From: JBEIDK01 sp040383485
Lineage (GTDB): Bacteria; Bacteroidota; Bacteroidia; UBA4408
DNA length: 28,745 nt
Assembly (NCBI GenBank): GCA_040383485.1
Contig: JBEIDK010000029.1
Coordinates: forward strand, 1 to 28,745
Direction of reading: 5' to 3'
A program made the position numbers and the translations under genes. This document shows, piece by piece, positions 15,287 to 23,916 of the stretch. Position 1 is the stretch's first letter, and each line of letters begins with the position of its first letter. The notes under the pieces were generated by a model that saw nothing but the letters and a program-made list of their open reading frames with translations, was not told where the DNA came from and did not search any database.

Positions 15287-15443
15287 TTAATTTCTTCCTA
15301 TCCTAATTTAGATTAGTTATAAATCATGCAGATCAACAAAGAAATATTTAAGGCATATATTTATTTAGAATCATATTATATAAGAATATTAACTAATTGA
15401 TTCTATGTTACGTAATAGATAAAAAAAATTATACTTTTGATTT

Positions 15444-16226
15444 ATGATTCGAACAACATTTCAAAATTTACTATCAATCTTAGTATTGATATTTTTACTC
15501 TCATATTCTTCCTGCAAAAAAAAGGATGAAGCAATACCTAATATAAGCCTTAAGGGAGCAGCTATAGATACAATAATTCTAAATGAAAAATTAATTGATC
15601 CAGGGGCATTGGCTAATGATTCTATAGATGGCGACATTACTCCACAAATTCAAAGTGATTATTTGAATGTTATCAATAAGGATTCAGTAGGTTTATATAC
15701 TGTTACTTATAAAATAACTGATAAAGCAGGTAATGTAAATACTATCAAAAGACAAGTATATGTTATGAATCAAGCTCAAATTTGGGAAGGTAGTTATAAT
15801 GCTATCGATTCAATTTTTAAAATTCCAATAGTTTCTTTAGCTGATTCATTTAGGAAAACTTACCCAGTTAAAATTAGAGCATCAAAATTTAAAAACAAGG
15901 AATTCTTAATAAATGGTTTCGGAAAGTTTTCTGCAACCAATTATCCAACCATTAATATTGTTGCTGTTGCAGTAGACTCAAACTCAATTTTCACAAAAGC
16001 AAATATTCCACCTTCTGACCAGCCATTAATAAATGTATCATACATACCTGCCATAACCTGCACTACTTCATCACATAAAATAAAAAGTTTTCAAAGATTT
16101 TACTTGAAAACTGCAGTAACGCCTAAGAAAATATTTATTGAGTATGAAGATGAGGTTTATGACCCTGCAACTTGCCTTGCATTATATAGAGGTAAATTGT
16201 ACTTAACCTACACAGGTGGATTGTAA
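15444..16226 (+). CDS. Lipoprotein with Ig-like (DUF5011) domain
   Basis: A 260-aa exported lipoprotein: hydrophobic signal to residue ~22, then SCKKKDE, with Cys24 as the lipidation site. Residues ~33-108 are a bacterial Ig-like DUF5011 domain (LIDPGALANDSIDGDITPQI, then VGLYTVTYKITDKAGNV). The remaining ~150 residues form an unassigned beta-rich C-terminal domain with a cysteine pair (residues ~205 and ~248). I know the family as adhesion or surface-associated modules. A TACTTTTG box stands at 15432-15439, only 4 bp before the ATG, so the transcript may have almost no leader. Confidence 0.82.
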   Translation: MIRTTFQNLLSILVLIFLLSYSSCKKKDEAIPNISLKGAAIDTIILNEKLIDPGALANDSIDGDITPQIQSDYLNVINKDSVGLYTVTYKITDKAGNVNTIKRQVYVMNQAQIWEGSYNAIDSIFKIPIVSLADSFRKTYPVKIRASKFKNKEFLINGFGKFSATNYPTINIVAVAVDSNSIFTKANIPPSDQPLINVSYIPAITCTTSSHKIKSFQRFYLKTAVTPKKIFIEYEDEVYDPATCLALYRGKLYLTYTGGL

Positions 16227-16314
16227 TTAAAATGAATTTGGTATTCAAAATAATTAGAATACTTTTGTCGATAGAAAAAAAATAGCCATTAAGCTATAAT
16301 AATTTGTTTTTGGT

Positions 16315-16446
16315 ATGAATAATAAATCAGCCTTTTTAGTTGTAATAGTATTAGCAATTCTTACTTTTTCATCATGTAAAACGCATGAGAGATGCCCAGC
16401 ATATGGTAAGATGGATGTTAAAAATAGTAATACTATTCCAGCTTAG
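16315..16446 (+). CDS. 43-aa lipoprotein with RCPAYG motif
   Basis: A short frame from ATG to TAG: MNNKSAFLVVIVLAILTFSS as signal, then C21 as lipidated cysteine, KTHERCPAYGKMD and a polar tail. The lipobox (FSSC) and the second Cys in RCPAYG fit a family of tiny Bacteroidota lipoproteins that I have seen only as hypotheticals. It lies 4 bp upstream of the ytxJ start, so the two are co-transcribed and presumably translationally coupled. Confidence 0.72.
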   Translation: MNNKSAFLVVIVLAILTFSSCKTHERCPAYGKMDVKNSNTIPA

Positions 16447-16450
16447 ATAA

Positions 16451-16789
16451 ATGGATATTATTGATTTTAATAATCAAAGCCAGTGGAATAATATTCTAAA
16501 CAATACACTTGCCAATGAAAAGGCAATTGCTGTTTTTAAACATAGCGATACTTGTTCTATAAGCAATATGGCTTTGTCAAGACTTCAACGAAATTGGAAA
16601 TTTACAACTAATGAAGTGCCTTTCCACCTATTAGAAGTAAAAAAATACAGACCAATTTCAAATCAAATAGCAACTGACCTTAATATTCAACATGAATCTC
16701 CACAGTTATTCATTATTAAGGACGGCAAATGTATTTATACTGCTTCTCACGGCAATATTGATATTAAAGAAATAGAAGCTGTTATCTGA
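16451..16789 (+). CDS. ytxJ: Bacillithiol system redox-active protein YtxJ
   Basis: A 112-aa thioredoxin-fold protein of the YtxJ/BrxC family (DUF2847). The redox-active cysteine lies in FKHSDTCSIS (C35) and is the monothiol form; no second Cys follows at CxxC spacing. Partners in the bacillithiol system remove bacillithiol or mixed disulfides from proteins. The rest of the fold is visible: VPFHLLEVKKYRPISNQIA, then the cis-Pro loop HESPQLFIIKDGK and YTASHG. Its 3' end overlaps the 3' end of the MATE transporter gene by 8 bp. Confidence 0.9.
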   Translation: MDIIDFNNQSQWNNILNNTLANEKAIAVFKHSDTCSISNMALSRLQRNWKFTTNEVPFHLLEVKKYRPISNQIATDLNIQHESPQLFIIKDGKCIYTASHGNIDIKEIEAVI

Positions 16790-18110
16790 TTTTTGCTATT
16801 ACCACTTTCTTTAAAAATAGGTAAGAAATTACTCCCATAATCATAAAATAAACATATTCGGTGCACCAAACAAGTTCAATTGAAGTTTTGAATTTAATGG
16901 CAAATAAATAGGTTGCAATAAGGTAAAAAAACAAAGTAACAACCTCAATAACCAATGTTGCAACTGTACTGCCACTGCCTGAAACAGCGCTTAATAGAAT
17001 ATAAGAAATTGAGAAAAATATTGTTGACCCAGAGATAACATAAATGCAGCCAAAAGTTTGATTTATTATTTCTTGGTTATTGGTAAAAATTAGTAGGGTA
17101 TATTGGCAAAAAAATAAATTTAATATTACCACAAATAAGGTAGTTGCAGCACTTAGAATTATTATTTTGCTTAATACCTTGAATAGTTCGTTGTGTTTTT
17201 TTTGGCCTAGTAAATTACTAATTATCGTATTGGTAGCATTTGAAAAGCCCATTAAGCAAATCATTAAAAGCATATAAATGTTTCTTGTAAGGTTTGAAAT
17301 TGCTAATTGTCTTTCCCCCATCTTTTCTACTATTAAAAAGAAAACAAACCAACTCCAAAGTGCAATAAAAACTTGAATCATAAGCGGAATGGAAGTTTTT
17401 ATAAGGTCTATAAAAATGGTTGGATTGTATTTGATTTTTTGGTTTATGTCATATTTTTTTAAATTACCGTACCTTATAAAATAAATTATTGCGAATAATG
17501 CAGCAATACACTCAGCCAATGAACTGGCCAAACCGGAACCAGCAATTTCCATTTTTGGAAAGCCATAATTACCAAAAACAAGCAAATAATTAAATATGAT
17601 ATTAAATGATGCCGAAATAAAGGTGGTGTATCCAATCATTTTTGTTGTGCCAATTCCTGAAAAAAATGAACGAGCAACCAATACAATAAAACCTGCGAAA
17701 ATACCTATACTTCTATATCGTATGAATTCAATACTTGCAAGTAATACAGATTTAGATTGAACAAGATTTTGCAGAAAATAATTTGAACCAAAGAACATGA
17801 TAACGAAAAGTACAATAGCTAAGAGCATCATAAAAATAAAGCTATGTGCTAAAACTTTTCCTATTTCAACATATTTTTTTTCTCCGTTTATTCTAGCAAT
17901 AATTATCTGAGTGCCGATACTAAATCCAACTCCCAACATAAAAAAAGTTACATAGTATAGCCCAGCAATGGCAGATGCGCCAAGGGCTATTTCATTTAAC
18001 CTGCCTAAAAAAATTGTATCTGATACATTAATGATTGTTTGTGCCACTCCACCCAAAATTAATGGGTAAGAAATTTTCCAAATTTGTTTATATGAAAATG
18101 AGTTTTCCAT
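16782..18110 (-). CDS. MATE family efflux transporter
   Basis: A 442-aa inner-membrane protein with 12 predicted helices and the two-halves architecture of MATE (multidrug and toxic compound extrusion) carriers. These export cations or drugs with Na+ or H+ antiport. The first half has the typical IWKISYPLILGGVAQTIIN start and an internal DTIFLGRL loop; the second half begins around IDLIKTSIPLMIQVF. Length is typical. No specific substrate can be inferred. Downstream on the opposite strand is ytxJ; upstream, the efp terminator separates it from efp. Confidence 0.9.
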   Translation of the reverse strand: MENSFSYKQIWKISYPLILGGVAQTIINVSDTIFLGRLNEIALGASAIAGLYYVTFFMLGVGFSIGTQIIIARINGEKKYVEIGKVLAHSFIFMMLLAIVLFVIMFFGSNYFLQNLVQSKSVLLASIEFIRYRSIGIFAGFIVLVARSFFSGIGTTKMIGYTTFISASFNIIFNYLLVFGNYGFPKMEIAGSGLASSLAECIAALFAIIYFIRYGNLKKYDINQKIKYNPTIFIDLIKTSIPLMIQVFIALWSWFVFFLIVEKMGERQLAISNLTRNIYMLLMICLMGFSNATNTIISNLLGQKKHNELFKVLSKIIILSAATTLFVVILNLFFCQYTLLIFTNNQEIINQTFGCIYVISGSTIFFSISYILLSAVSGSGSTVATLVIEVVTLFFYLIATYLFAIKFKTSIELVWCTEYVYFMIMGVISYLFLKKVVIAKIR

Positions 18111-18121
18111 AATATATGAAT

Positions 18122-18166
18122 AAAAAAAAAGTCACTGCTAGAATATATTTAGTCTAACAATGACTT
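18122..18166 (-). terminator. Rho-independent terminator of efp
   Basis: Read on the minus strand: a 14-bp stem AAGTCATTGTTAGA with TCTAGCAGTGACTT (two G-T pairs), a 10-base loop, and then a run of nine T. It lies 24 bp past the efp stop and just before the MATE gene. Confidence 0.9.
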
Positions 18167-18189
18167 CTATTTAATTTAACTTAGTAAAA

Positions 18190-18750
18190 TTATTTTACGC
18201 GTTCAACGTACGATAAAGTGCGAGTATCAATTTTTATTTTCTCATCCTGATTTACAAATAATGGAACCATTATAGTAGCACCAGTTTCAAGCGTAGCTTG
18301 TTTTAAAGTATTTGTGGCAGTATCGCCTTTAACTCCGGGTTCGGTGTATGTAATTGTTAGAGTAACAAAAGTTGGTGGCTCTGCTAAAATTGGTTCATCA
18401 TTTTCGAAAGCTACTTTAACTTCCATACTCTCTTTCATAAACTTTATACCAGCACCAAACATAAATGATGGGATAGAAATTTGTTCGAAAGTTTCGTTAT
18501 CCATGCAAACTATAAAATCACCTTCAGCATATATATATTGTAAGGTTCTATATTCAACTCTTGCAACCTCAACTTCCTCACCACTTCTAAATCTATTTTC
18601 AACCAACTTTCCATTTTTAAGATTGCGCATTTTTGCTTGATAAAAAGCCCTTAAATTACCAGGGGTGCGGTGCATATATTCTACAATCTGTACAAGTTCG
18701 CCATTATATCTTAATACCGTACCTACGTTTATATCGCCTGTTGTTGCCAT
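18190..18750 (-). CDS. efp: Elongation factor P
   Basis: A 186-aa EF-P, which enters the ribosome's E site and relieves stalling at proline stretches. It has the KOW-like N-terminal domain (DINVGTVLRYNGELVQIVEY), two OB-type domains and the C-terminal TATNTLKQATLETGATIMVPLFV as in the family. The modification loop reads RTPGNLRAFYQAK (28-40): the residue equivalent to E. coli K34 is Asn32, with Arg34 two positions further. The canonical lysine modification cannot occur at that position, so the factor may work unmodified or be modified on another residue. I know this TPGNLRAF loop from relatives such as Chitinophagales. Expressed from its own promoter (18774-18804) and terminated at 18122-18166. 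Confidence 0.95.
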   Translation of the reverse strand: MATTGDINVGTVLRYNGELVQIVEYMHRTPGNLRAFYQAKMRNLKNGKLVENRFRSGEEVEVARVEYRTLQYIYAEGDFIVCMDNETFEQISIPSFMFGAGIKFMKESMEVKVAFENDEPILAEPPTFVTLTITYTEPGVKGDTATNTLKQATLETGATIMVPLFVNQDEKIKIDTRTLSYVERVK

Positions 18751-18773
18751 TTTGTTTTTTTATTTTAATGCTG

Positions 18774-18804
18774 CAAATGTAATTTTATAGATTTAAAAGC
18801 CAAA
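18774..18804 (-). promoter_or_regulatory. Promoter of efp
   Basis: Minus strand: TTTG, 19 bp, then TACATTTG. Both boxes and spacing match the Bacteroidota sigma consensus (TTG-N19-TAnnTTTG). The -7 box lies 23 bp before the efp ATG. Confidence 0.8.
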
Positions 18805-18814
18805 TCGTTATTTT

Positions 18815-19987
18815 CTAGTTCAATAGATTGTTTATTTCTGCTTTAATTTTTTTAGAGCCATCATACATTTCGTACTTTAAATATCTACATTCTACACCAC
18901 CATTAAAGACTATCATTTTCCGTGAAGTTTTTAATCCAATACTTTTATAACCATCAGGATTAGATGTAATTATATATGCGGACATTCCTTTGTATTTTTG
19001 TTTAAATGTATCTCCAATTTGTTTGTAAAATTCTTGAACGTCTTCCAAGCTTAAACGTTCACCATAAGGAGGATTTATAATCAATACGCCTTCATTAAAA
19101 GTATTTTCATAATCCATGAAGTTGGCTTGAATAATTTTAATTTCATTGGTTAAGCGTGCTTCTTCAACATTTTCTTTAGTTGCCTCAATGCTAGTTTTAG
19201 AAACATCAATTGCAATAATTGGTATTTCAATGTCCTTAATTTTTTTATTCCATTCTTCCACAACATTTAACCACAATTGCTTATTAAAATTATTCCATTT
19301 AAAAAAATTATAGCCATCTGTAAAATAGCCAGCGGGTATATTTTTAGCTAACATACAAGCCTCAATGGCTATGGTTCCAGAACCACACATTGGGTCAATA
19401 AAAGGAGTTTTGCCATCCCATCCGCTCAAATATATAAGCCCGGCTGCTAAAACCTCATTTAAAGGAGCCTTAACAGAAGCAGTTCTATAGCCTCTTTTAT
19501 GCAAGGAATGTCCAGAAGAATCAAGACTAATGGTGCACTGATTTCTAAAAATATGAATATTTATTCTTAAATCAGGGTTATCAATATCAACTGAAGGCCT
19601 AATTCCATCAGATGTTCTTAGTTGGTCAACTATAGCATCCTTCGCCTTCATGCTAATGAACATTGTATTATTAAATTCTGATTGGTTTTCGCTGCTGTCA
19701 ATTGCGATTTTACTTTCTGAGCCTAAATATTTTGTCCAATTAATGCTCAAGACAGCGTCATAAAGCTGCTGCTGACTATTTACTTCACAAGTTAAAATAG
19801 GAACTAAAATTCTTAATGATAGCCTACTGCAATAGTTTAAAGCGTATAATTCTTTTAAACCTCCTTTGCCGGAAACAGCTCTATTGTGAATTTCAATGTC
19901 AGTTAGTCCAATATTTTCAAACTCTTTTGCCACACCTTGCTCAAAACCAAAGGTGGTTTTCGAAACTATTTTAAAAACTTCTTGCAT
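18815..19987 (-). CDS. THUMP-domain class I rRNA methyltransferase (RlmL/YpsC type)
   Basis: A 390-aa protein with an N-terminal THUMP RNA-binding domain (residues ~55-160; SLDSSGHSLHKRGYR at its end) and a C-terminal Rossmann methyltransferase. Motif I is DPMCGSGTIAIEA (~200-212), and the catalytic N6/N2-type NPPYGERL lies around 304-311, the signature of guanine-N2 methylation. In other bacteria RlmL-type proteins methylate G2445 of 23S rRNA; this one is the length of the N-terminal half of E. coli RlmKL and of YpsC. Substrate is inferred by family. It is on the same strand as efp, upstream of it, but efp has its own promoter. Confidence 0.88.
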   Translation of the reverse strand: MQEVFKIVSKTTFGFEQGVAKEFENIGLTDIEIHNRAVSGKGGLKELYALNYCSRLSLRILVPILTCEVNSQQQLYDAVLSINWTKYLGSESKIAIDSSENQSEFNNTMFISMKAKDAIVDQLRTSDGIRPSVDIDNPDLRINIHIFRNQCTISLDSSGHSLHKRGYRTASVKAPLNEVLAAGLIYLSGWDGKTPFIDPMCGSGTIAIEACMLAKNIPAGYFTDGYNFFKWNNFNKQLWLNVVEEWNKKIKDIEIPIIAIDVSKTSIEATKENVEEARLTNEIKIIQANFMDYENTFNEGVLIINPPYGERLSLEDVQEFYKQIGDTFKQKYKGMSAYIITSNPDGYKSIGLKTSRKMIVFNGGVECRYLKYEMYDGSKKIKAEINNLLN

Positions 19988-20087
19988 TATTAACTTTAAA
20001 TTAATTTATGAACAGATTAGAATACTTTAATTTGACCTGACAAAACTAATTATTTATGTTGTTAATTAACACATTAGAAAAATGATT

Positions 20088-20118
20088 TTTGTTATGTCAA
20101 TAATTAATAATACTTTCG
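20088..20118 (+). promoter_or_regulatory. Probable promoter of the DUF6089 gene
   Basis: TTTG then 19 bp then TACTTTCG, which matches TAnnTTTG with one change. It is 40 bp upstream of the ATG at 20158. It lies in the 170-bp divergent region shared with the methyltransferase gene. Confidence 0.55.
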
Positions 20119-20157
20119 GCAAGTTAGAAAAAGACTAATTATTTGCTTTTTAAATTA

Positions 20158-21108
20158 ATGAAAAAAATAGTACTCTTAATAGTAATTTTATTGCCTTTAA
20201 TTTCTAATGCTCAGCAATGGAAAAGACAGCGCAGAGAGATTATTGTTGGTTCAGGTGCAGCTAATTTTCTAGGTGATTTAGGTGGTGCAGATGAAATTGG
20301 TACATACTATTTAAGAGATTTAGAGTTCGCCACAACCAAAACAAATTTCCTTGCTGCTTATCGTTACAGATACTCTCAAAACATCTATTTTAAAGGTAAT
20401 TTTAATTTTGGTCAAATTGCGGGAAGTGATTTGCTTACAGGTAAACAAGATAGGTTGGCAAGAAGGTTAGAGTTTAAATCAAACATATGGGAAATAACTG
20501 GTACTTTTGAATATGCCATTACTGAGGAACGTATAAAGGGACGTTATATCAGGGGTCAAAGTCGTTTTCCAGTTAATATATATACTATTTTAGGATTCGG
20601 AGTTACATTTTTTAATCCAAAAGGCAAGTACTATGGACAAACAACAAGCTGGGCTGAAAATGGTAAATGGTATGACTTACAGCCGTTAGCTACTGAAGGA
20701 CAAGGGTTGCCAAATAGTTTTAGTGATAAGAAATATAAACTATGGACATTTGTTATACCGGTAGGTATTGGTTTTAAATATCCAATCACAAATGTATGGC
20801 ATGTTGGTCTTGAATATAAGTTAGTAAAAACCTTTACAGATTATATGGACGATGTTGGAGGTTTTTATTACAAGAATGATGATATCAAGGCAAATCAAGG
20901 CGAATTGTCTGCTTACTTTGCTGATCCATCAATAGAATATAGAGCAAGAACAGGTGATGTCTCATTGCAAAATTATGCTCCAAGACCATTTGAAACTGGT
21001 AAAGATAAAAGAGGAAATATTTCTAAAAATGACTCTTACATGTTTGGCACATTATACGTGGCATATAAGATTATTAAAGGTCAAAATAAGTCAAGGGTAA
21101 AGTTTTAA
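20158..21108 (+). CDS. DUF6089 family outer-membrane barrel protein
   Basis: A 316-aa exported protein, signal peptide MKKIVLLIVILLPLISNAQ, followed by alternating beta strands with aromatic residues typical of outer-membrane barrels. Family traits: GSGAANFLGDLGGADEIG at residues ~31-48, FLAAYRYR, FGFGV-type strands (ILGFGVTFFNP), and a final YMFGTLYVAYKII strand. The DUF6089 family is specific to Bacteroidota, with unknown role. The start at 20158 is preferred over a TTG at 20143, as the signal peptide begins there. The gene precedes rimO by 67 bp. Confidence 0.86.
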   Translation: MKKIVLLIVILLPLISNAQQWKRQRREIIVGSGAANFLGDLGGADEIGTYYLRDLEFATTKTNFLAAYRYRYSQNIYFKGNFNFGQIAGSDLLTGKQDRLARRLEFKSNIWEITGTFEYAITEERIKGRYIRGQSRFPVNIYTILGFGVTFFNPKGKYYGQTTSWAENGKWYDLQPLATEGQGLPNSFSDKKYKLWTFVIPVGIGFKYPITNVWHVGLEYKLVKTFTDYMDDVGGFYYKNDDIKANQGELSAYFADPSIEYRARTGDVSLQNYAPRPFETGKDKRGNISKNDSYMFGTLYVAYKIIKGQNKSRVKF

Positions 21109-21175
21109 TATTACTTTACTTATTACTACCATATTATAAATCATTCAACCACATCCTACTATTTATTTCGTATTT

Positions 21176-22486
21176 ATGAAGACTAAAACAATCAAAAAAA
21201 ACAAAGTAAATGTTGTTACATTAGGTTGTTCTAAAAACATTTATGACAGCGAAGTTTTAATGGGTCAATTACGTGCCAATAACTTTTTAGTAGAACATGA
21301 ATCGGGCACTGACGATTCAAGTATTGTTATCATAAATACATGTGGATTTATTGATAATGCAAAACAAGAAAGTATAGATACTATTCTAAGATATTCTGAG
21401 GCCAAGTCAGAAGGATTAATTGATAAATTATATGTTACTGGATGTTTAAGTGAGAGGTATAAGCCAGAGTTGGAAAAAGAAATCCCAAATGTGGATTCTT
21501 TTTTTGGAACACGTGATTTACCAAAACTTCTAAAAACTTTAAAAGCGGATTATAAACACGAATTGGTTGGAGAGAGATTACTTACTACTCCATTACATTA
21601 TGCTTATTTGAAAATTGCTGAAGGTTGCGACAGACCTTGTAGTTTTTGTGCAATTCCTCTAATGAGAGGTGGTAATATTTCCAAACCTATACAAGATGTT
21701 GTAAACGAGGCAAAGCTTCTAGCAAAGAATGGCACTAAAGAAATATTGCTAATTGCTCAAGACTTAACTTATTATGGTTTAGACTTATATAAAAAAAGAG
21801 CATTATCGGAGTTATTGAAAGCTTTAAGTGATATAGATGGTATTGAATGGATAAGGTTACATTATGCATATCCTTCAGGATTTCCGATGGATGTGCTTGA
21901 TGTTATGAATGAACGTTCGAATATCTGTAATTATTTAGATATGCCTTTACAGCATATTACAGATAGTATGCTTAAAAGTATGAGACGAGGAACTACTAAG
22001 CAGAAGACAATTGAATTAGTTAATGAAATTAGAAATAAAATACCTGATATTGCAATAAGAACTACTCTTATAGCTGGCTATCCAGGAGAAACTGAGAAAG
22101 ACTTTGCTGAGTTATATGAATGGGTAAAAAATACTCGCTTTGATAGACTTGGAATATTTACCTATTCGCATGAAGACAATACCCATGCATTTAAACTTAA
22201 TGATGATGTTCCAGCAGAAATTAAATTGCAAAGAGCACAAGAAATAATGGAATTGCAACAAGGCATTTCTCTAGAATTAAATCAGAAAAAAATTGGTAAT
22301 ACTTATAAAGTATTGTTTGATAAAAAAGAAGGTGATTATTTTGTAGGAAGAACAGAATATGATTCGCCTGATGTAGATAATGAAGTATTGCTTTTAGCAA
22401 AAGACAATTTTGTAAGAATAGGAGATTTTGCAAAGGTTAAGATAAACTCAGCAGAGGACTTTGATTTATTTGCCAGCTTAATTTAG
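21176..22486 (+). CDS. rimO: Ribosomal protein S12 methylthiotransferase RimO
   Basis: A 436-aa radical-SAM enzyme that adds a methylthio group to the conserved aspartate of ribosomal protein S12. The N-terminal MTTase domain has the three cluster ligands C18 (TLGCSKN), C56 (NTCGFI) and C90 (TGCLSE). The radical-SAM motif is CDRPCSFC (C151, C155, C158). The C-terminal TRAM domain covers residues ~370-436. The signature SKNIYDSEVLMG separates RimO from MiaB-type enzymes. Length is normal. It is followed by the helical protein after 34 bp, likely an operon. Confidence 0.95.
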   Translation: MKTKTIKKNKVNVVTLGCSKNIYDSEVLMGQLRANNFLVEHESGTDDSSIVIINTCGFIDNAKQESIDTILRYSEAKSEGLIDKLYVTGCLSERYKPELEKEIPNVDSFFGTRDLPKLLKTLKADYKHELVGERLLTTPLHYAYLKIAEGCDRPCSFCAIPLMRGGNISKPIQDVVNEAKLLAKNGTKEILLIAQDLTYYGLDLYKKRALSELLKALSDIDGIEWIRLHYAYPSGFPMDVLDVMNERSNICNYLDMPLQHITDSMLKSMRRGTTKQKTIELVNEIRNKIPDIAIRTTLIAGYPGETEKDFAELYEWVKNTRFDRLGIFTYSHEDNTHAFKLNDDVPAEIKLQRAQEIMELQQGISLELNQKKIGNTYKVLFDKKEGDYFVGRTEYDSPDVDNEVLLLAKDNFVRIGDFAKVKINSAEDFDLFASLI

Positions 22487-22520
22487 TTTATGAATACTAC
22501 TATAGATAAAATTTAGTATT

Positions 22521-23915
22521 TTGAGTTGGTTGCATGAAATATTGAATAAACTCAATGATATTGAAGTTGAGAAGTTGCAAAATTTTAGAACTAAAGGCAA
22601 AGAAAAAGAAGTTTATAACTACTTATTAAAAACTCGAAAGAAGAAATTACAGTCCTCTGTGTCGATAGCTAAAAGCATCGATATTAGCAGTAATCATTAC
22701 CATAAAATAAATAGTGTACTAATAAGTAAATTGTTTTGCCACCTTTTTGGTAATGATAAAATTCAACTTTTAAATTGGCTCAAAAGCCATTCGTTATATT
22801 CAATTTTAAAGACAGAATTAAAAAATATTTGTAAAGAATTCACTTTTACTACCCCAAAAAATAATAATTCTAAGTTTTATCTATCGTGTTTTCATGCCTG
22901 CCTCGATTTGCCTTTCTCAGAATATGATATTAGTTTATCTAATTCTTTAGGAAATATATATTTAAAATCATTAGTAAGCGCAACAGAGGCTGATGAATGG
23001 TATGTAAAATGCCATTTGTTATTCGCAGATTGTAATAGAGCATCAGCATCAAGAAATCCCATAAAAAACTTTAGTTTTAACCTAGAATATTTCAATAAGG
23101 AGTTAGACTACTTAAAAAATAAAAAGTTTTTTTTAGCACTTTTTTATTTGAATAGAACTTTTGTAAGTTATTACACATATTATGTAATGGATTCGAAAAA
23201 GGCCCTGTTTTATTTGGAAAAAGCAATCGAAATTCAAGATGAAGTTTCTGAATTTTTCTTAATTGATATTAAGCAATTTTTACAACTTAATTATGCTGAC
23301 ATTTTATTAGATAGCAATAAATATCAGGAAGCATTTCAAAAATACACTTCAATATTTAACTCAGGAGTAAGCTCAGAAATGTATGGTATCTATTACCATT
23401 TGGAAATGTTTATTATTTCGGCAATTTGTACCAAGCATTATAAAATTGCCGAAGGCCTATATTTAAAATATTTTGAATCAACACTAAATCCAGATGATAT
23501 GCTTAATTTTTTAAGAGGTATCTTGTGTAAAGCAAAATTAACACTCGCTTTACGAGACTATAAAGCAACTTTACGTTCAATTAATATTGCCAGAAACATC
23601 AACGACAAAACCTCTTATTTACCATTTGACTTGCAACTAAGAGTGATTGAGAATGTTACATTTTTATTAAAAAAGGATTATGAATTTGCCAAACAATTAG
23701 CATATAGGAATATTAAATTTATTCAAGGTTTACCAGCAAAAAAACGGTATGAAAAAACAGTTACCTTGTACAAATCTATTTCTAATATAGTACTTGCAAA
23801 AAACAAGAATAAAAAGTTATCAAATAATTTAATAAATGTTATTAAATCTTCAGAAGAATGGGTAGTTCCAATTTATGGAAATATTATAAATGATATTTTA
23901 GCAGAAAATATTTAA
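22521..23915 (+). CDS. Unrecognised alpha-helical repeat protein
   Basis: A 464-aa cytoplasmic protein with no signal peptide and no family I can name. It is almost all helical, with TPR-like pairs in the middle (KFFLALFYLNRTF, KKALFYLEKAIEI, KYQEAFQKYTSIF, YKIAEGLYLKYFE, DYKATLRSINIARN). The N-terminal third is Lys-rich (ELKNICKEF, KEKEVYNYLLK). The start must be non-ATG: an in-frame TAG at 22503 limits the frame, no ATG occurs early in it, and TTG at 22521 fits best. Its stop is one base from the ATG of the following barrel protein, so the two are coupled. A scaffold role for that partner is possible but unproven. Confidence 0.7.
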   Translation: MSWLHEILNKLNDIEVEKLQNFRTKGKEKEVYNYLLKTRKKKLQSSVSIAKSIDISSNHYHKINSVLISKLFCHLFGNDKIQLLNWLKSHSLYSILKTELKNICKEFTFTTPKNNNSKFYLSCFHACLDLPFSEYDISLSNSLGNIYLKSLVSATEADEWYVKCHLLFADCNRASASRNPIKNFSFNLEYFNKELDYLKNKKFFLALFYLNRTFVSYYTYYVMDSKKALFYLEKAIEIQDEVSEFFLIDIKQFLQLNYADILLDSNKYQEAFQKYTSIFNSGVSSEMYGIYYHLEMFIISAICTKHYKIAEGLYLKYFESTLNPDDMLNFLRGILCKAKLTLALRDYKATLRSINIARNINDKTSYLPFDLQLRVIENVTFLLKKDYEFAKQLAYRNIKFIQGLPAKKRYEKTVTLYKSISNIVLAKNKNKKLSNNLINVIKSSEEWVVPIYGNIINDILAENI

Positions 23916-23916
23916 A

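Noticed and set aside
15432..15439. TACTTTTG as a full promoter of the DUF5011 lipoprotein gene
   Set aside because: The -7 match is perfect, but there is no TTG at the right distance and it is only 4 bp from the ATG, so a firm promoter call is not justified.
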